A stretch of DNA of 40,353 nt, from contig DAIDKV010000044.1 of assembly GCA_027449865.1 (NCBI GenBank), positions 1-40,353 of the forward strand, given 5' to 3'. The DNA is from Planctomycetales bacterium (GTDB lineage Bacteria > Planctomycetota > Planctomycetia > Isosphaerales > Isosphaeraceae). The notes beneath the pieces are model-generated. The model saw only the letters and a program-made list of their open reading frames with translations, made no database searches and was not told the origin of the DNA. Position numbers and translations under genes: made by a program. Positions 25,025 through 32,697 of the stretch are shown here, piece by piece; position 1 is the stretch's first letter; each line of letters opens with the position of its first letter.

Positions 25025-25345
25025 TCATAGCTCCGCACCGCCGACCGAGTCGTACGGCTGCTTCGCCCTGATTCGATGCACCAGCGCTGCCTCGGGCCAG
25101 TAGTGGTCCAGCGCGTATTGCAAGGCCGACTCGCGATCAGGGAGGATCTCGCACTCACGACCCTTGATGATCACGTATTCCCCCTCGTGCTCCACCAGCT
25201 CGGGCAGGCGGTCTCGGTAGGTCGTCAGCTCCTCCGCCAGCGAGGGTAGATCGTCGCTCTTGACCATCGCCGGGTCGAATCGCCGCCAGTCGAACAGGCG
25301 GGACGCCGGCTTCCGACTCGGATTCTTCTTCCGTCGATGATCCAT
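25025..25345 (-). CDS. Small DUF5678-like protein
   Basis: The 106-residue product has a basic N-terminal tail (MDHRRKKNPSRKPASR) and a core of the form ELTTYRDRLPELVEHEGEYV, VIIKGRECEILPDRESALQY, ALDHYWPE. This resembles small proteins grouped under DUF5678 that are frequent in planctomycetes and cyanobacteria and often lie near toxin-antitoxin genes. Function is unknown. The ATG has GGAGGA six bases upstream. It is followed on the same strand only by a non-coding gap, and preceded 218 bases upstream by the YafQ-like toxin. Confidence 0.72.
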   Translation of the reverse strand: MDHRRKKNPSRKPASRLFDWRRFDPAMVKSDDLPSLAEELTTYRDRLPELVEHEGEYVIIKGRECEILPDRESALQYALDHYWPEAALVHRIRAKQPYDSVGGAEL

Positions 25346-25563
25346 GTCCGATCCTCCCGGGCCGCCGATGGGCCTCCAACCATCCTACGCGATCCCTCGC
25401 AGCACCGGGAGGCCATCCATCACACCGGGAACGGCTCCGACGATCCGGACCGTTCCGATCGTTCAATCCCCCGCCCGACGACTCCGAAGGGGACCGAAAG
25501 GACGTCCATCGGGGCGAGAGAAGGCACGGAGCAAGATGGCGAGAACGGTCGTAGGCGTGGACC

Positions 25564-25890
25564 TCACTCGAACAGATCGGCATGCGACCCGCTCCGGGCC
25601 AGTTCTAGCTTTCCCGCTTCTTCCCGGTAGATCAGCAGCCAGTCCGGTTCGATGTGACAGTACCGCCAACCCTCCCATTCGCCGCTCAGGGCGTGATCCC
25701 GGTGCTTTGGCTCCAGCCGCTCGCGGGCGCACAACGACTGGATGACGGCGCGAAGCTTCTCCATATCCTTGCCGCGCTTCTTCAGACGCTCGCGGTCCTT
25801 CCGGAACTTCGCTCCCGGCCGGGGCGTCAACGGTGGCGGTGGAAGGGGCGGCGGCTCCGGCACCCTGGGCCTGGGCTTTCGCCTGGCCAC
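25564..25890 (-). CDS. YafQ/RelE-family mRNA interferase toxin
   Basis: YafQ-type toxins cut mRNA on the ribosome and are neutralised by DinJ-type antitoxins. The 108-residue product carries the family core in its last 80 residues: FRKDRERLKKRGKDMEKLRA, then HRDHALSGEWEGWRYCHIEP, DWLLIYREE and SGSHADLFE. The conserved histidines and the aspartate of HxxxDWLL-type YafQ proteins are present. The first 27 residues form an unusual proline-rich extension (PEPPPLPPPPLTPRP). The GTG at 25890 is one base after the antitoxin stop, so the genes are coupled; a later start would remove part of the extension. Because no other gene intervenes and all core residues are kept, the toxin is probably functional. 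Confidence 0.88.
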   Translation of the reverse strand: MARRKPRPRVPEPPPLPPPPLTPRPGAKFRKDRERLKKRGKDMEKLRAVIQSLCARERLEPKHRDHALSGEWEGWRYCHIEPDWLLIYREEAGKLELARSGSHADLFE

Positions 25891-25891
25891 G

Positions 25892-26215
25892 TCAGAGCCC
25901 CAGATCCTCGAACATCTCGTCCACGTTCGCGTAGTCGGTCATCCCCCGGCCCGCCTCGGCGTCGCGGAGGGCCTTGCGGGTGGTCGCATTGGGGATGCGG
26001 GCCTCGAACGGCAGGCCCTCACGCAGGGTCACCTGCTTGTAGAACATCCGGATGGCCTCGCTGGGATTCAGGCCGATCTCGGCGAGGATGGCCTCGGCGT
26101 GGGCCTTCAATTCGGGACAGATCCGGGCGCGGATCATCCCCGTCCGGGGCGCCCTGGATGGGCGTCCGTCCTTTGGGACGGCCGTTGACTTCGCGGTCGC
26201 GACTTTCCTGGGCAT
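25892..26215 (-). CDS. DinJ/RelB-family antitoxin
   Basis: RelB/DinJ antitoxins bind their toxin with a C-terminal tail and repress their own operon through an N-terminal ribbon-helix-helix. In this 107-residue protein the ribbon-helix-helix is seen at about 26-65 (GMIRARICPELKAHAEAILA, EIGLNPSEAIRMFYKQV). It is followed by the family motif FEARIPNATTRKALRDAE and a toxin-binding tail (MTDYANVDEMFEDLGL). A basic, Lys/Arg/Pro-rich extension of 25 residues precedes the fold. It stops one base before the toxin GTG. Autoregulation is expected from the family; the region just upstream (26216-26240) would hold the operator, but I see no strong palindrome there. Confidence 0.88.
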   Translation of the reverse strand: MPRKVATAKSTAVPKDGRPSRAPRTGMIRARICPELKAHAEAILAEIGLNPSEAIRMFYKQVTLREGLPFEARIPNATTRKALRDAEAGRGMTDYANVDEMFEDLGL

Positions 26216-26713
26216 CGTTCGATCTCCCGAAGGACCGGAAGTATTGTATCCCGTCCGTGCTACAGCGGCAATCCGCCCGAGGACGGTCCGCGCCCCGACG
26301 GCGTCCCCCGTTATCGCCGCTCGCGAAGGCTCACTCAGAAATGGGTATGAGAAAAGCTCACCAACGGTCAGACGCCCCTCCGACCGGCCCGATCCGACGG
26401 GCTGAGCCCAGACCGTCGGACAGGCCCCCGAAGTCCCCGGGACGGAACCGCACGCCCGGCCGGCCCGGCCCGGGAGCCGCGGTCATTCCGATCGCCCGCC
26501 GGTGACATCGGCAGCCCACGGCAACGGGAATGCATCCCTCAATTGTGCTCGTGCGCTTTCTCCAGGATGTGCGCGGCCGTGGGGCGAGGCTCGGTCCGAG
26601 CCGCGTTCTCCGGCTCAACGTGAGATCGGCCCTCCCCGCGCGATCAGACGCCATCCCCGAACCACCGAATCCAGCACGCGTCCACTCCAATCCCGATTAG
26701 CCCCTTGACGGCG
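26216..26713. other. Intergenic region without a supported gene
   Basis: This gap of about 500 bases separates the divergent antitoxin and PadR genes. No frame in it gives a protein with recognisable features. It should contain the antitoxin promoter at its left end and the PadR promoter at its right end, next to the dyad at 26714-26766. No repeat family member was recognised in it. Confidence 0.45.
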
Positions 26714-26766
26714 ATACCTCGATCGTCTATGTATCAGGGAGGGAGATACATCGGAGGTCGAGGTAT
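26714..26766. promoter_or_regulatory. 53-bp nested dyad, probable PadR operator
   Basis: Two perfect inverted repeats share one centre at 26740. The outer arms are ATACCTCGA (26714-26722) and TCGAGGTAT (26758-26766), and the inner arms are ATGTATC (26729-26735) and GATACAT (26745-26751). The right outer arm covers the PadR start codon (ATG 26765), and the ribosome site GGAGGT lies inside the dyad. PadR-family repressors bind ATGT/ACAT-type dyads near their own promoters. This is therefore a strong candidate for autorepression, blocking both transcription and ribosome access. Confidence 0.75.
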
Positions 26767-27106
26767 GGAGTCGCCATTCGTCGGCAGTGCGGTGGAGATG
26801 ATGATCCTGGAGGTCATCGCCCGGGGGCCGAGCTACGGCTACGAGATCACGCAGACGGTCGCCGAGCGATCGGGGGGATACTTCGATCTGAAGGAAGGCT
26901 CGCTGTATCCGGCGCTGCATCGGCTGGAGCGTCGGAAGCTCCTGCGAGCCTTCTGGCGGGAGGCCGACGGGCGGCGTCGGAAGTATTACGAGCTGACCGA
27001 CGCGGGCCGGGCCGAACTCGCCGCGCGGAAGACGTCGTGGCTCGACTTCGCGGCGGGGGTGAATGGGGTCCTCGGGATCGGCCGGGCGCATCTGGCCGGT
27101 TCGTGA
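26765..27106 (+). CDS. PadR-family transcriptional regulator
   Basis: The 113-residue product is a short PadR (winged helix) repressor. Residues 8-90 show the fold: VEMMILEVIARGPSYGYEIT, then DLKEGSLYPALHRLERRKLL and the wing READGRRRKYYELTDAGRAE. The N-terminal ATG at 26765 is preceded by GGAGGT six bases upstream; an earlier frame start at 26705 is less likely because it would translate across the operator dyad. It is followed 16 bases later by a membrane protein with a permease-prefix-like N-terminus, the usual PadR partner in planctomycetes and acidobacteria. The effector is unknown. Confidence 0.93.
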   Translation: MESPFVGSAVEMMILEVIARGPSYGYEITQTVAERSGGYFDLKEGSLYPALHRLERRKLLRAFWREADGRRRKYYELTDAGRAELAARKTSWLDFAAGVNGVLGIGRAHLAGS

Positions 27107-27122
27107 CGCGGAGGCGCGATCG

Positions 27123-28580
27123 ATGGACTTCCGCGAGGCAATCTCGGGAGAGCTGCCCTCACCCCGGGACGACGAGCCCGCCGGGCTCCGCCAGGACATC
27201 CTCGACGAGCTGGCCGATCACCTGGCCTGCTCCTTCAACCGCGAGCTTCTCCGAGGTGCCCAACCCGAGGAAGCCCGAAGGCGTGCGATCGAACGGTTCG
27301 GGAGCCCGGCGGCCGTCGCGCGCCGGCTCTGGCTCGATGCGATGAAGGGGAAGATCATGGCCCAGCGCTTCTGGATCGCGACCAGCCTGATTGTCACGGC
27401 GGCCTGCGTCGGATTGACGGGGCTCGCCTGGAGCCAGTCGAAGCGAATCGCCGCCGAACAGGCCGAGGCCAACCGTCGACTCGCCGAGGCGCTCGACCAG
27501 TCCCGAACCACCAACGAGGCGATCCTCCGGCGGCTCGAGGCCGTCGCGAAGGCCTCGTCAAAATCGTCGGAATGGGTCCCGATCAGGCTCCGGCTGACGC
27601 TGGAAAAGCCCGACGGTCCGCCCGCCGTCGGATACGAGGTGCATCTCGGTCGCGGGATAGGCGGAGCGTTAGGCCCCTCGCAGATGAAACGGATCACCGA
27701 CGACTCGGGCCTCGCCGATTTCGGCGTCGTCCAGCCAGGAGATTGGGAATTCCATGTCCAGGCCTACCCCTGGACCCTCACGCAGAGCGTGAACGTCCTT
27801 CCCGACACACCCATCAATCGGACGATCGCGTGTCCGATGAAGGGGCAAGCACCGGTGAAGGTGCGCGTCGATTGGCCGAAGTCGCTGGTGGAAAAGGATC
27901 TCGTCGCTGTCGCCGAGTTCCGACATCAGGGGGTCAAGGTCGGACCTTTTGCCTGGGATTCGACCTTTCCGGGCCCCACCCAAATCCTTTGCCGCTCGCG
28001 GGACGCGGCGGTGGTCCTTGGGGGCCTGGATCTGATGCCGTACGAAATCTCCCTGCCCCTGCCGAAATCGGCGGACCTCATCGCGGAGGGACGCGTGTTT
28101 GGTTTCGTTGCCTCCGGCCTATCGAAGCCAGGCAACGAGCCTCTGGACTTCGCGGCCGGCCATTATGAGATGGATCGCTTGATGTTGTTACGACCGATCA
28201 ATATCCCCGGGCAGGAGAATTCTCCTTATGCAGGAAGGAATTCTAGCTTTGGAGAGAATGATGTCCTGGCATTGTTGCGTCTCATGGACCGGTCTGGATC
28301 GGAGCAGTTTTTGATGAACTCCCTGAGCATTAGCTTCGGATTTCCTCAGGGAAGAGGTCCCTTCGCCATCCGGGCCGACCGCTTCCCGCCGGATTACGTC
28401 GGCAAGATCGATCGGTTCGATGTCCGCCCCGGTCAGCCCACCGAGTGGGTCATCCCGATCCCGGACGAGATGGCCCGGTCCGCGGGCGAGCGGTCCGAGA
28501 AGTTCGTCCGGCTGCTCGAGGAGCGGATGCGCTCCCAGTCCCCGTCGGTCCCGGCCCCGACCTTGCCAGGGACGAGGTAG
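27123..28580 (+). CDS. PadR-linked membrane protein with permease-prefix-like domain
   Basis: The 485-residue product has four parts. Residues about 20-75 (LRQDILDELADHLACSFNRE, GAQPEEARRRAIERFGSPAA) resemble the cytoplasmic 'permease prefix' domain found with PadR regulators. Residues 84-104 form a single membrane segment (FWIATSLIVTAACVGLTGLAW). Residues about 108-145 form a coiled coil (SKRIAAEQAEANRRLAEALD at its start). The remaining 340 residues are beta-rich and would lie outside the cytoplasm. Unlike the usual partners, no multi-spanning FtsX/MacB-type permease follows. The ATG at 27123 has GGAGG eight bases upstream. The last part carries WVIPIP and an Arg-rich tail. I infer a PadR-controlled envelope protein of unknown role. 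Confidence 0.8.
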   Translation: MDFREAISGELPSPRDDEPAGLRQDILDELADHLACSFNRELLRGAQPEEARRRAIERFGSPAAVARRLWLDAMKGKIMAQRFWIATSLIVTAACVGLTGLAWSQSKRIAAEQAEANRRLAEALDQSRTTNEAILRRLEAVAKASSKSSEWVPIRLRLTLEKPDGPPAVGYEVHLGRGIGGALGPSQMKRITDDSGLADFGVVQPGDWEFHVQAYPWTLTQSVNVLPDTPINRTIACPMKGQAPVKVRVDWPKSLVEKDLVAVAEFRHQGVKVGPFAWDSTFPGPTQILCRSRDAAVVLGGLDLMPYEISLPLPKSADLIAEGRVFGFVASGLSKPGNEPLDFAAGHYEMDRLMLLRPINIPGQENSPYAGRNSSFGENDVLALLRLMDRSGSEQFLMNSLSISFGFPQGRGPFAIRADRFPPDYVGKIDRFDVRPGQPTEWVIPIPDEMARSAGERSEKFVRLLEERMRSQSPSVPAPTLPGTR

Positions 28581-28618
28581 CACCCGCGATCTCGTCAGGC
28601 ACCGACCAGACGGCGGAC

Positions 28619-28888
28619 CTACTCGTCGATTTCCCGGGACGAATCGGGATCGGCGCCCTCGACCTGAACGACCCTGGCACCGACGCCCGCGCTCCGGACG
28701 TCGCGGATCGCTCCGAGGATGGCATCCTTGAGGGTGGGGGCCGTGCGATCGAAATCCATCGCGATCCGGCCGGCTTGCCGCGAGATCGTCGCTTCGTTGC
28801 AACCGGTCTCGTGAAGGGCGTCGACGTCCCCCCGCGTCAGCTCGGGAATCCCGTCGAGGATGAGCGTGAATTCCTGTTCCGCCGGCAT
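28619..28888 (-). CDS. Small conserved-looking protein, possibly C-terminally truncated
   Basis: The 89-residue product (MPAEQEFTLILDGIPELTRG at its start) has the feel of a small alpha/beta family: a strand (FTLILDG), a helix (VDALHETGCNEATISR), a strand (IAMDFDRTAP), a helix (LKDAILGAIRDVRSAG) and a final strand (ARVVQVEG). I recall similar small proteins in which this fold is followed by a helix-turn-helix, which is missing here, so the C-terminus may be shortened. This comparison is from memory and is not certain. AGAGGA stands only two bases from the ATG, an unusually tight ribosome site. The gene converges on the PadR-linked membrane gene. Confidence 0.6.
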   Translation of the reverse strand: MPAEQEFTLILDGIPELTRGDVDALHETGCNEATISRQAGRIAMDFDRTAPTLKDAILGAIRDVRSAGVGARVVQVEGADPDSSREIDE

Positions 28889-28972
28889 CTTCCTCTACGA
28901 CGATTTCGCGTGCTGGACGGCTTTTTCGTTGTGCTTCTTCGAGTGATCCGTGGTCCGAGGGATGCCAGTCAA

Positions 28973-29080
28973 CCGAGAGGGCGAGGCACCTGCCGAGCCG
29001 CGGGTAGCGCGATGGCTCGCTGGGAGGCTCGCCTTCCCCAGTACACCGTAGCGCGGCTCGGGCGGAGTCTCGCTCTCCCG
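28973..29080. repeat. Second dispersed palindromic repeat family, three units
   Basis: Three related units of about 30 bases lie in the gap between two minus-strand genes. Forward at 28973-29003 the core reads GGGCGAGGCACCTGCCGAGC. Inverted units lie at 29009-29038 (complement core GGCGAGCCTCCCAGCGAGCC) and 29050-29080 (complement core AGCGAGACTCCGCCCGAGCC). They share the plan GGGNRGGCGAGnCTCC-n-GCCGAGCC and can pair with each other, so transcripts could fold strongly. They differ from the GTAG-type REPs in sequence and lack the GTAG head. They may serve as a transcript end for the exported PHP gene. Confidence 0.65.
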
Positions 29081-29111
29081 AAGAACCGGACAGCCGTCGC
29101 GGGCCTGTGTA

Positions 29112-32100
29112 TCAGTCCTGACCCTGCGAGAACTGAACCCAGAGCGGGCTTCCCCAGGCGAGCTGGCCGTCGTCTTGCTGGGCTCGGACGTAGTACCAGC
29201 TCAGGCCCGGCCCTCGCTTCTCGTCGTCCGTCCACTCGAACGAGACATCCGCCTTGTTCGGCTCCGTGGTGAAGGCGTAGCGGAAGTCCTTGATGATGTC
29301 CACCTTGGCGATCGGTCGCGTCCCGATCACGTGGACCTTGAGGCGGACCGGTCCGTTCGCCCGGAACTCGTCGCCCATGATGTGCTCGCCCGATCGGACG
29401 TCCAGCACGATGTTGTCGGTCGCGGCGTAGCAATGCCGGCGCCGGAAGGCATCGAGGACCGATTCTCGGGTCGGCTCCTCGGCCAGCGCGATCGCGTAGC
29501 TGATGTGTGTCGAGATGTGGTCGCTCGACGCCTGGAACCCAAACCGATACTGCAACGCCAGCGCGTTCCAGACCATCCCCAGCGGCTTCCATCCGCCGAT
29601 CGCCTCGCCCGGCCGGCGCGCCACCCTCGGGGCGCCCAGGTGCTCATACGAGTTCCGGTGTCCCTGGTAGATCTCGACGAACGGCTCATAGGTTGCGTTC
29701 ACATCGCGCCAGTCGGTCCCCATCCCGGTCGCCGAGGTGTGCGAGGCGGTGATCCCGCCGTGCTCCTTGAGGTAGTCGTAGAGCATCAGCGTGTCGGCAT
29801 CGGTGACCGCCGGCAATTCGCTCTTCTCGACCAGTCGAGGAAGGGTCCGCACGCCTCGCCTGGCGAACATCACGTTGCGGTGGCCGTGCGGGTAGGGATT
29901 GCTCCGCTCGTAGCTGAAGAGAGTGACCAGCTTCGGCGGGTTGTGGTACAGGTCGGTCGTTTTCTGGACGAGCCACCAGGTGTATTCCTTGCCGCCGCCG
30001 TTGTCGTGGTCGGCGTCGCCCATCCAGTCAAAGGCCACGGCGTCGATCGCGTAGCGCCACATGTCTTCAAGGGCACCATCGGAGCCGCCGTCCTGGGAGA
30101 TCTCGGAGTGTCGGTGGAAGTCGCCTCGGACGAACCGATACGACTTGCCGCCCGCCTCGACGCGATACTCTCGCATCCGGCGCACGTCGGCCGCCTCGTC
30201 GGGATGGACGGCCTTCTCATAATCCTCGGAGCCGCGACGCGCCAGCTCGCCGATGACCGGATCAACCGGGCCGGTCGCGGCCGGCGCCACGAGCGCGGCG
30301 GCCTCGATGTCCCAGTTGAACGAGCCGCCTACGTTCCCCGGAGTTCCGGCCTGGGCCCAGTATCGCCGGCGTAGTTCGGGCGTGAACTCAATCTCGCGGC
30401 GGCGTCGGCCGTCGGTTGAATAGAAGACCAGCGGCGGGCCCTCGCCCGGGACGACGATCGACGGGCGGTTGTCGAGCAGGCCGTCGCTCCGGGTCAGCTC
30501 CTGTGGCGGCGTCCACGTCTTGCCCGAAAGCGAGGTGACCTTCTCGGTCCAGTATCCCCCCATCACCATCACGACGTTGTTGCCCCAGACGGCCTCATCA
30601 CGGTGCCGGAACGTCAGCCAGACCCGCCCCGACCGATCGACGGCCAGGCGAGGGAAGCTGTTCCGCTGGTGAAGGTCCGTCGGCATCGCCTCGATCGGGT
30701 CGGCGGGTGCCAGCACCCGGCCGCCGTCGATGCAACGGACCCGGACAGCCGCCGATCGATAGAGGCTCGATCCCTTGCCGTCCACCAGGTTCTCCGCGTC
30801 TTTACCCCAGCTCGCGTCGCGCTCCTCGTAGGCGACCCAGGCCCGCCCGCGCGGGTCGACCGCGACGACCGGACGGGCCTCGTACCTCGGCGAGTCGGCG
30901 ACGACGATTTCCCGTCCTTCCGCCGGCTCGCGACCGAGTCGGACCTCTTGCAAGACCACGTCGTAATTCCCGGCCCGGTAGGTGTCGAAGGCGACCATCG
31001 CCTGGCCCTCGGCCCCGATCGCGAGCGAGGGCGACCACTCATTGGCCGGCGTATTGCTGACGCGGAAGGGCGTGGATTTCTCCTCGACCGCGGCGAGGTA
31101 GATGTCGGCCTGGCCGTCGTGCCAGCCCTGCCAGGCCATCCAGACCCGGCCGTCCGGCGCGGTCGCGAGGGCGACGTCGGCGTCGGTGCCCGGCTCGCTG
31201 GTCATCCGTCGGATTTCTTGCCACTGACGTTTGCCCAGATCATAGGTACGCGCGTAGATGTCGAAATTGCCGTCCTTCTGCTCCGACCAGGCGACGACCA
31301 CTCCTCCGTGTCCGTCGACCGCGACCGAGGGCCGCCAGACGTCGAGCCCTGGGCCGGTGACGTCCATCGGCTGGCCCGGCCGACCGTCGCGGAACTCGAC
31401 CAGTTTGACCTGATCGCCGCCCCCCTTCGGCGCGAAGGCAGAGAGGTCCTTCGGGCGCTCGGTGAACGATTCCAGGACCTCGGGCCCGAGCGGTTCGTGG
31501 ACGACGTAGGCCACCCACGTCGTTGCTTCATCGTGGCCGGCCGTGGCGGCGGGGAAATCCTCGACGCTCGGCCCCTCGGCAAGACCGACCCTCGGCGGGA
31601 CCCGCTGCGCCTCAACCTGGCGATCGAGGTAGCGATGGGGGGCGCCGTCGGCCAGATCGGCGAGCGGGATCTTGAAGTCGCCGCGATCGGTCTCAACCGA
31701 GAGGGTGGCGTCGGCCGGAGCCTTCAAATCCACGATGAGCCCATTCGGAACGATTGGCCGTCCCACCGTGCCTGGTCCCCTGGTGAGCGCCTTCGGCAGG
31801 GCCTTCGAGAACGCCTTCTTCTTGGCAATGGCGCCATTGCGGATCAGGTGGCTTCGGGCCTTCCAGGCGGATCGGCCGTCGAGTCCGTCGCCCTCGCGGA
31901 AGCGGTAGCCGTCGATGGCCACGACCTCGCCCCGATCGACCGAGACCTTCCCATCCCACTTCTGAGCCTTGCTGTCTCCGACCCCGAGCAAAAGACGGAC
32001 GGAGATCGTCCGCGGGTCGAGCGACGGCGGTTGAGCCGGCTCGACCCGGGCCATCACCATGGAGAATCCCACAACTCCAGCGACCGTGAACGCCGTCGCC

Positions 32101-32120
32101 GCGACCCTTCGCATTCGCAT
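29112..32120 (-). CDS. Large exported protein: beta-propeller-like repeats plus PHP/DUF3604-like domain
   Basis: The 1002-residue product starts with a Sec signal peptide (MRMRRVAATAFTVAGVVGFSMVMARVEPA). A 200-residue region of unknown fold follows. From about 265 to 560 there are repeated blade-like units: WRPSVAVDGHGGVVVAWSEQ, VALATAPDGRVWMAWQGWHD and WSPSLAIGAEGQAMVAFDTY. From about 660 a metal-binding PHP/DUF3604-like domain has GDFHRHSE (666-673), GDADHD (701-706), ASHTS and SSDHIS (H868), with histidines and aspartates in metallohydrolase order. The ATG at 32120 has GAGAGGAG eight bases upstream; another ATG at 32114 is possible. It begins 28 bases after the small exported protein and is the last gene of the SPFH run. 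It may be a periplasmic hydrolase; substrate unknown. Confidence 0.82.
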   Translation of the reverse strand: MRMRRVAATAFTVAGVVGFSMVMARVEPAQPPSLDPRTISVRLLLGVGDSKAQKWDGKVSVDRGEVVAIDGYRFREGDGLDGRSAWKARSHLIRNGAIAKKKAFSKALPKALTRGPGTVGRPIVPNGLIVDLKAPADATLSVETDRGDFKIPLADLADGAPHRYLDRQVEAQRVPPRVGLAEGPSVEDFPAATAGHDEATTWVAYVVHEPLGPEVLESFTERPKDLSAFAPKGGGDQVKLVEFRDGRPGQPMDVTGPGLDVWRPSVAVDGHGGVVVAWSEQKDGNFDIYARTYDLGKRQWQEIRRMTSEPGTDADVALATAPDGRVWMAWQGWHDGQADIYLAAVEEKSTPFRVSNTPANEWSPSLAIGAEGQAMVAFDTYRAGNYDVVLQEVRLGREPAEGREIVVADSPRYEARPVVAVDPRGRAWVAYEERDASWGKDAENLVDGKGSSLYRSAAVRVRCIDGGRVLAPADPIEAMPTDLHQRNSFPRLAVDRSGRVWLTFRHRDEAVWGNNVVMVMGGYWTEKVTSLSGKTWTPPQELTRSDGLLDNRPSIVVPGEGPPLVFYSTDGRRRREIEFTPELRRRYWAQAGTPGNVGGSFNWDIEAAALVAPAATGPVDPVIGELARRGSEDYEKAVHPDEAADVRRMREYRVEAGGKSYRFVRGDFHRHSEISQDGGSDGALEDMWRYAIDAVAFDWMGDADHDNGGGKEYTWWLVQKTTDLYHNPPKLVTLFSYERSNPYPHGHRNVMFARRGVRTLPRLVEKSELPAVTDADTLMLYDYLKEHGGITASHTSATGMGTDWRDVNATYEPFVEIYQGHRNSYEHLGAPRVARRPGEAIGGWKPLGMVWNALALQYRFGFQASSDHISTHISYAIALAEEPTRESVLDAFRRRHCYAATDNIVLDVRSGEHIMGDEFRANGPVRLKVHVIGTRPIAKVDIIKDFRYAFTTEPNKADVSFEWTDDEKRGPGLSWYYVRAQQDDGQLAWGSPLWVQFSQGQD

Positions 32121-32148
32121 GACAGTGGCTCCTCTCGTCTCGATCGGA

Positions 32149-32697
32149 TCAGGGACCTGGATTCTCCGACTCGTCGGGTGGCTCCACCCCCTCGACCGGC
32201 ACGCCTTCGGGCTCGCGAAACGAGGCCGGGGCGCCGAAGCGGGCGGCAGGCACCCGTCCGCGGATGGTGTCGACCTCGACAATCCGCCAGCCGTCCGGCC
32301 CGCGCTCCAGGCGGTAGACCTGCCGCTCGTTCCGGTCGGGATAGACCGACTCGACCGCGATTCGGACCGCGTCGGGCCCATCCGGCTCCGGGGCGTGGAT
32401 GGCGTGCCCCTTTCTTGCCGACGAGGCCGCGCGCAGCCTCTCCGCAAAGGTAGCCGGCCCCGCCTCGCCAGCCTCTCGCGCCAGCCGATCTCGTAATGGT
32501 CCAGTAAAAGAATTAAGATATGAGTTGATTTTCCCGTTTGTGGCGTTGGCAATCAACTGGCTGACGACCGCCTCGGGGGGCTCGCCGGTGCGTGAGGAAG
32601 TGCCACTGGGCGCCGGGGAATGCCGCCGGGCGTTGGTGGCGACGATCAGGCCAAGGAGAGCGACGGTGAGGAAACCGGCGAGGATCCGACGGTTCAT
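32149..32697 (-). CDS. Small exported protein of unknown function
   Basis: The 182-residue product has an N-terminal membrane/signal segment (RRILAGFLTVALLGLIVATNA). The mature part is soluble: PEAVVSQLIANATNGKINSY, ERLRAASSARKGHAI and DRNERQVYRLERGPDGWRIV, a helix-then-beta order that recalls NTF2-like or lipocalin-type accessory proteins. No named family can be given. Its ATG overlaps the stop of the HflK-like gene by four bases (ATGA read on the minus strand), so it is translated with the SPFH genes. This tight coupling suggests that it works with the SPFH complex at the membrane. Confidence 0.72.
   Translation of the reverse strand: MNRRILAGFLTVALLGLIVATNARRHSPAPSGTSSRTGEPPEAVVSQLIANATNGKINSYLNSFTGPLRDRLAREAGEAGPATFAERLRAASSARKGHAIHAPEPDGPDAVRIAVESVYPDRNERQVYRLERGPDGWRIVEVDTIRGRVPAARFGAPASFREPEGVPVEGVEPPDESENPGP

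Noticed and set aside
30603-32453. 616-codon plus-strand open frame
   Set aside because: Antisense to the exported PHP/propeller gene, which has a signal peptide, a ribosome site and repeats; the plus-strand product has no domain and is rich in Arg, Gly and Asp.
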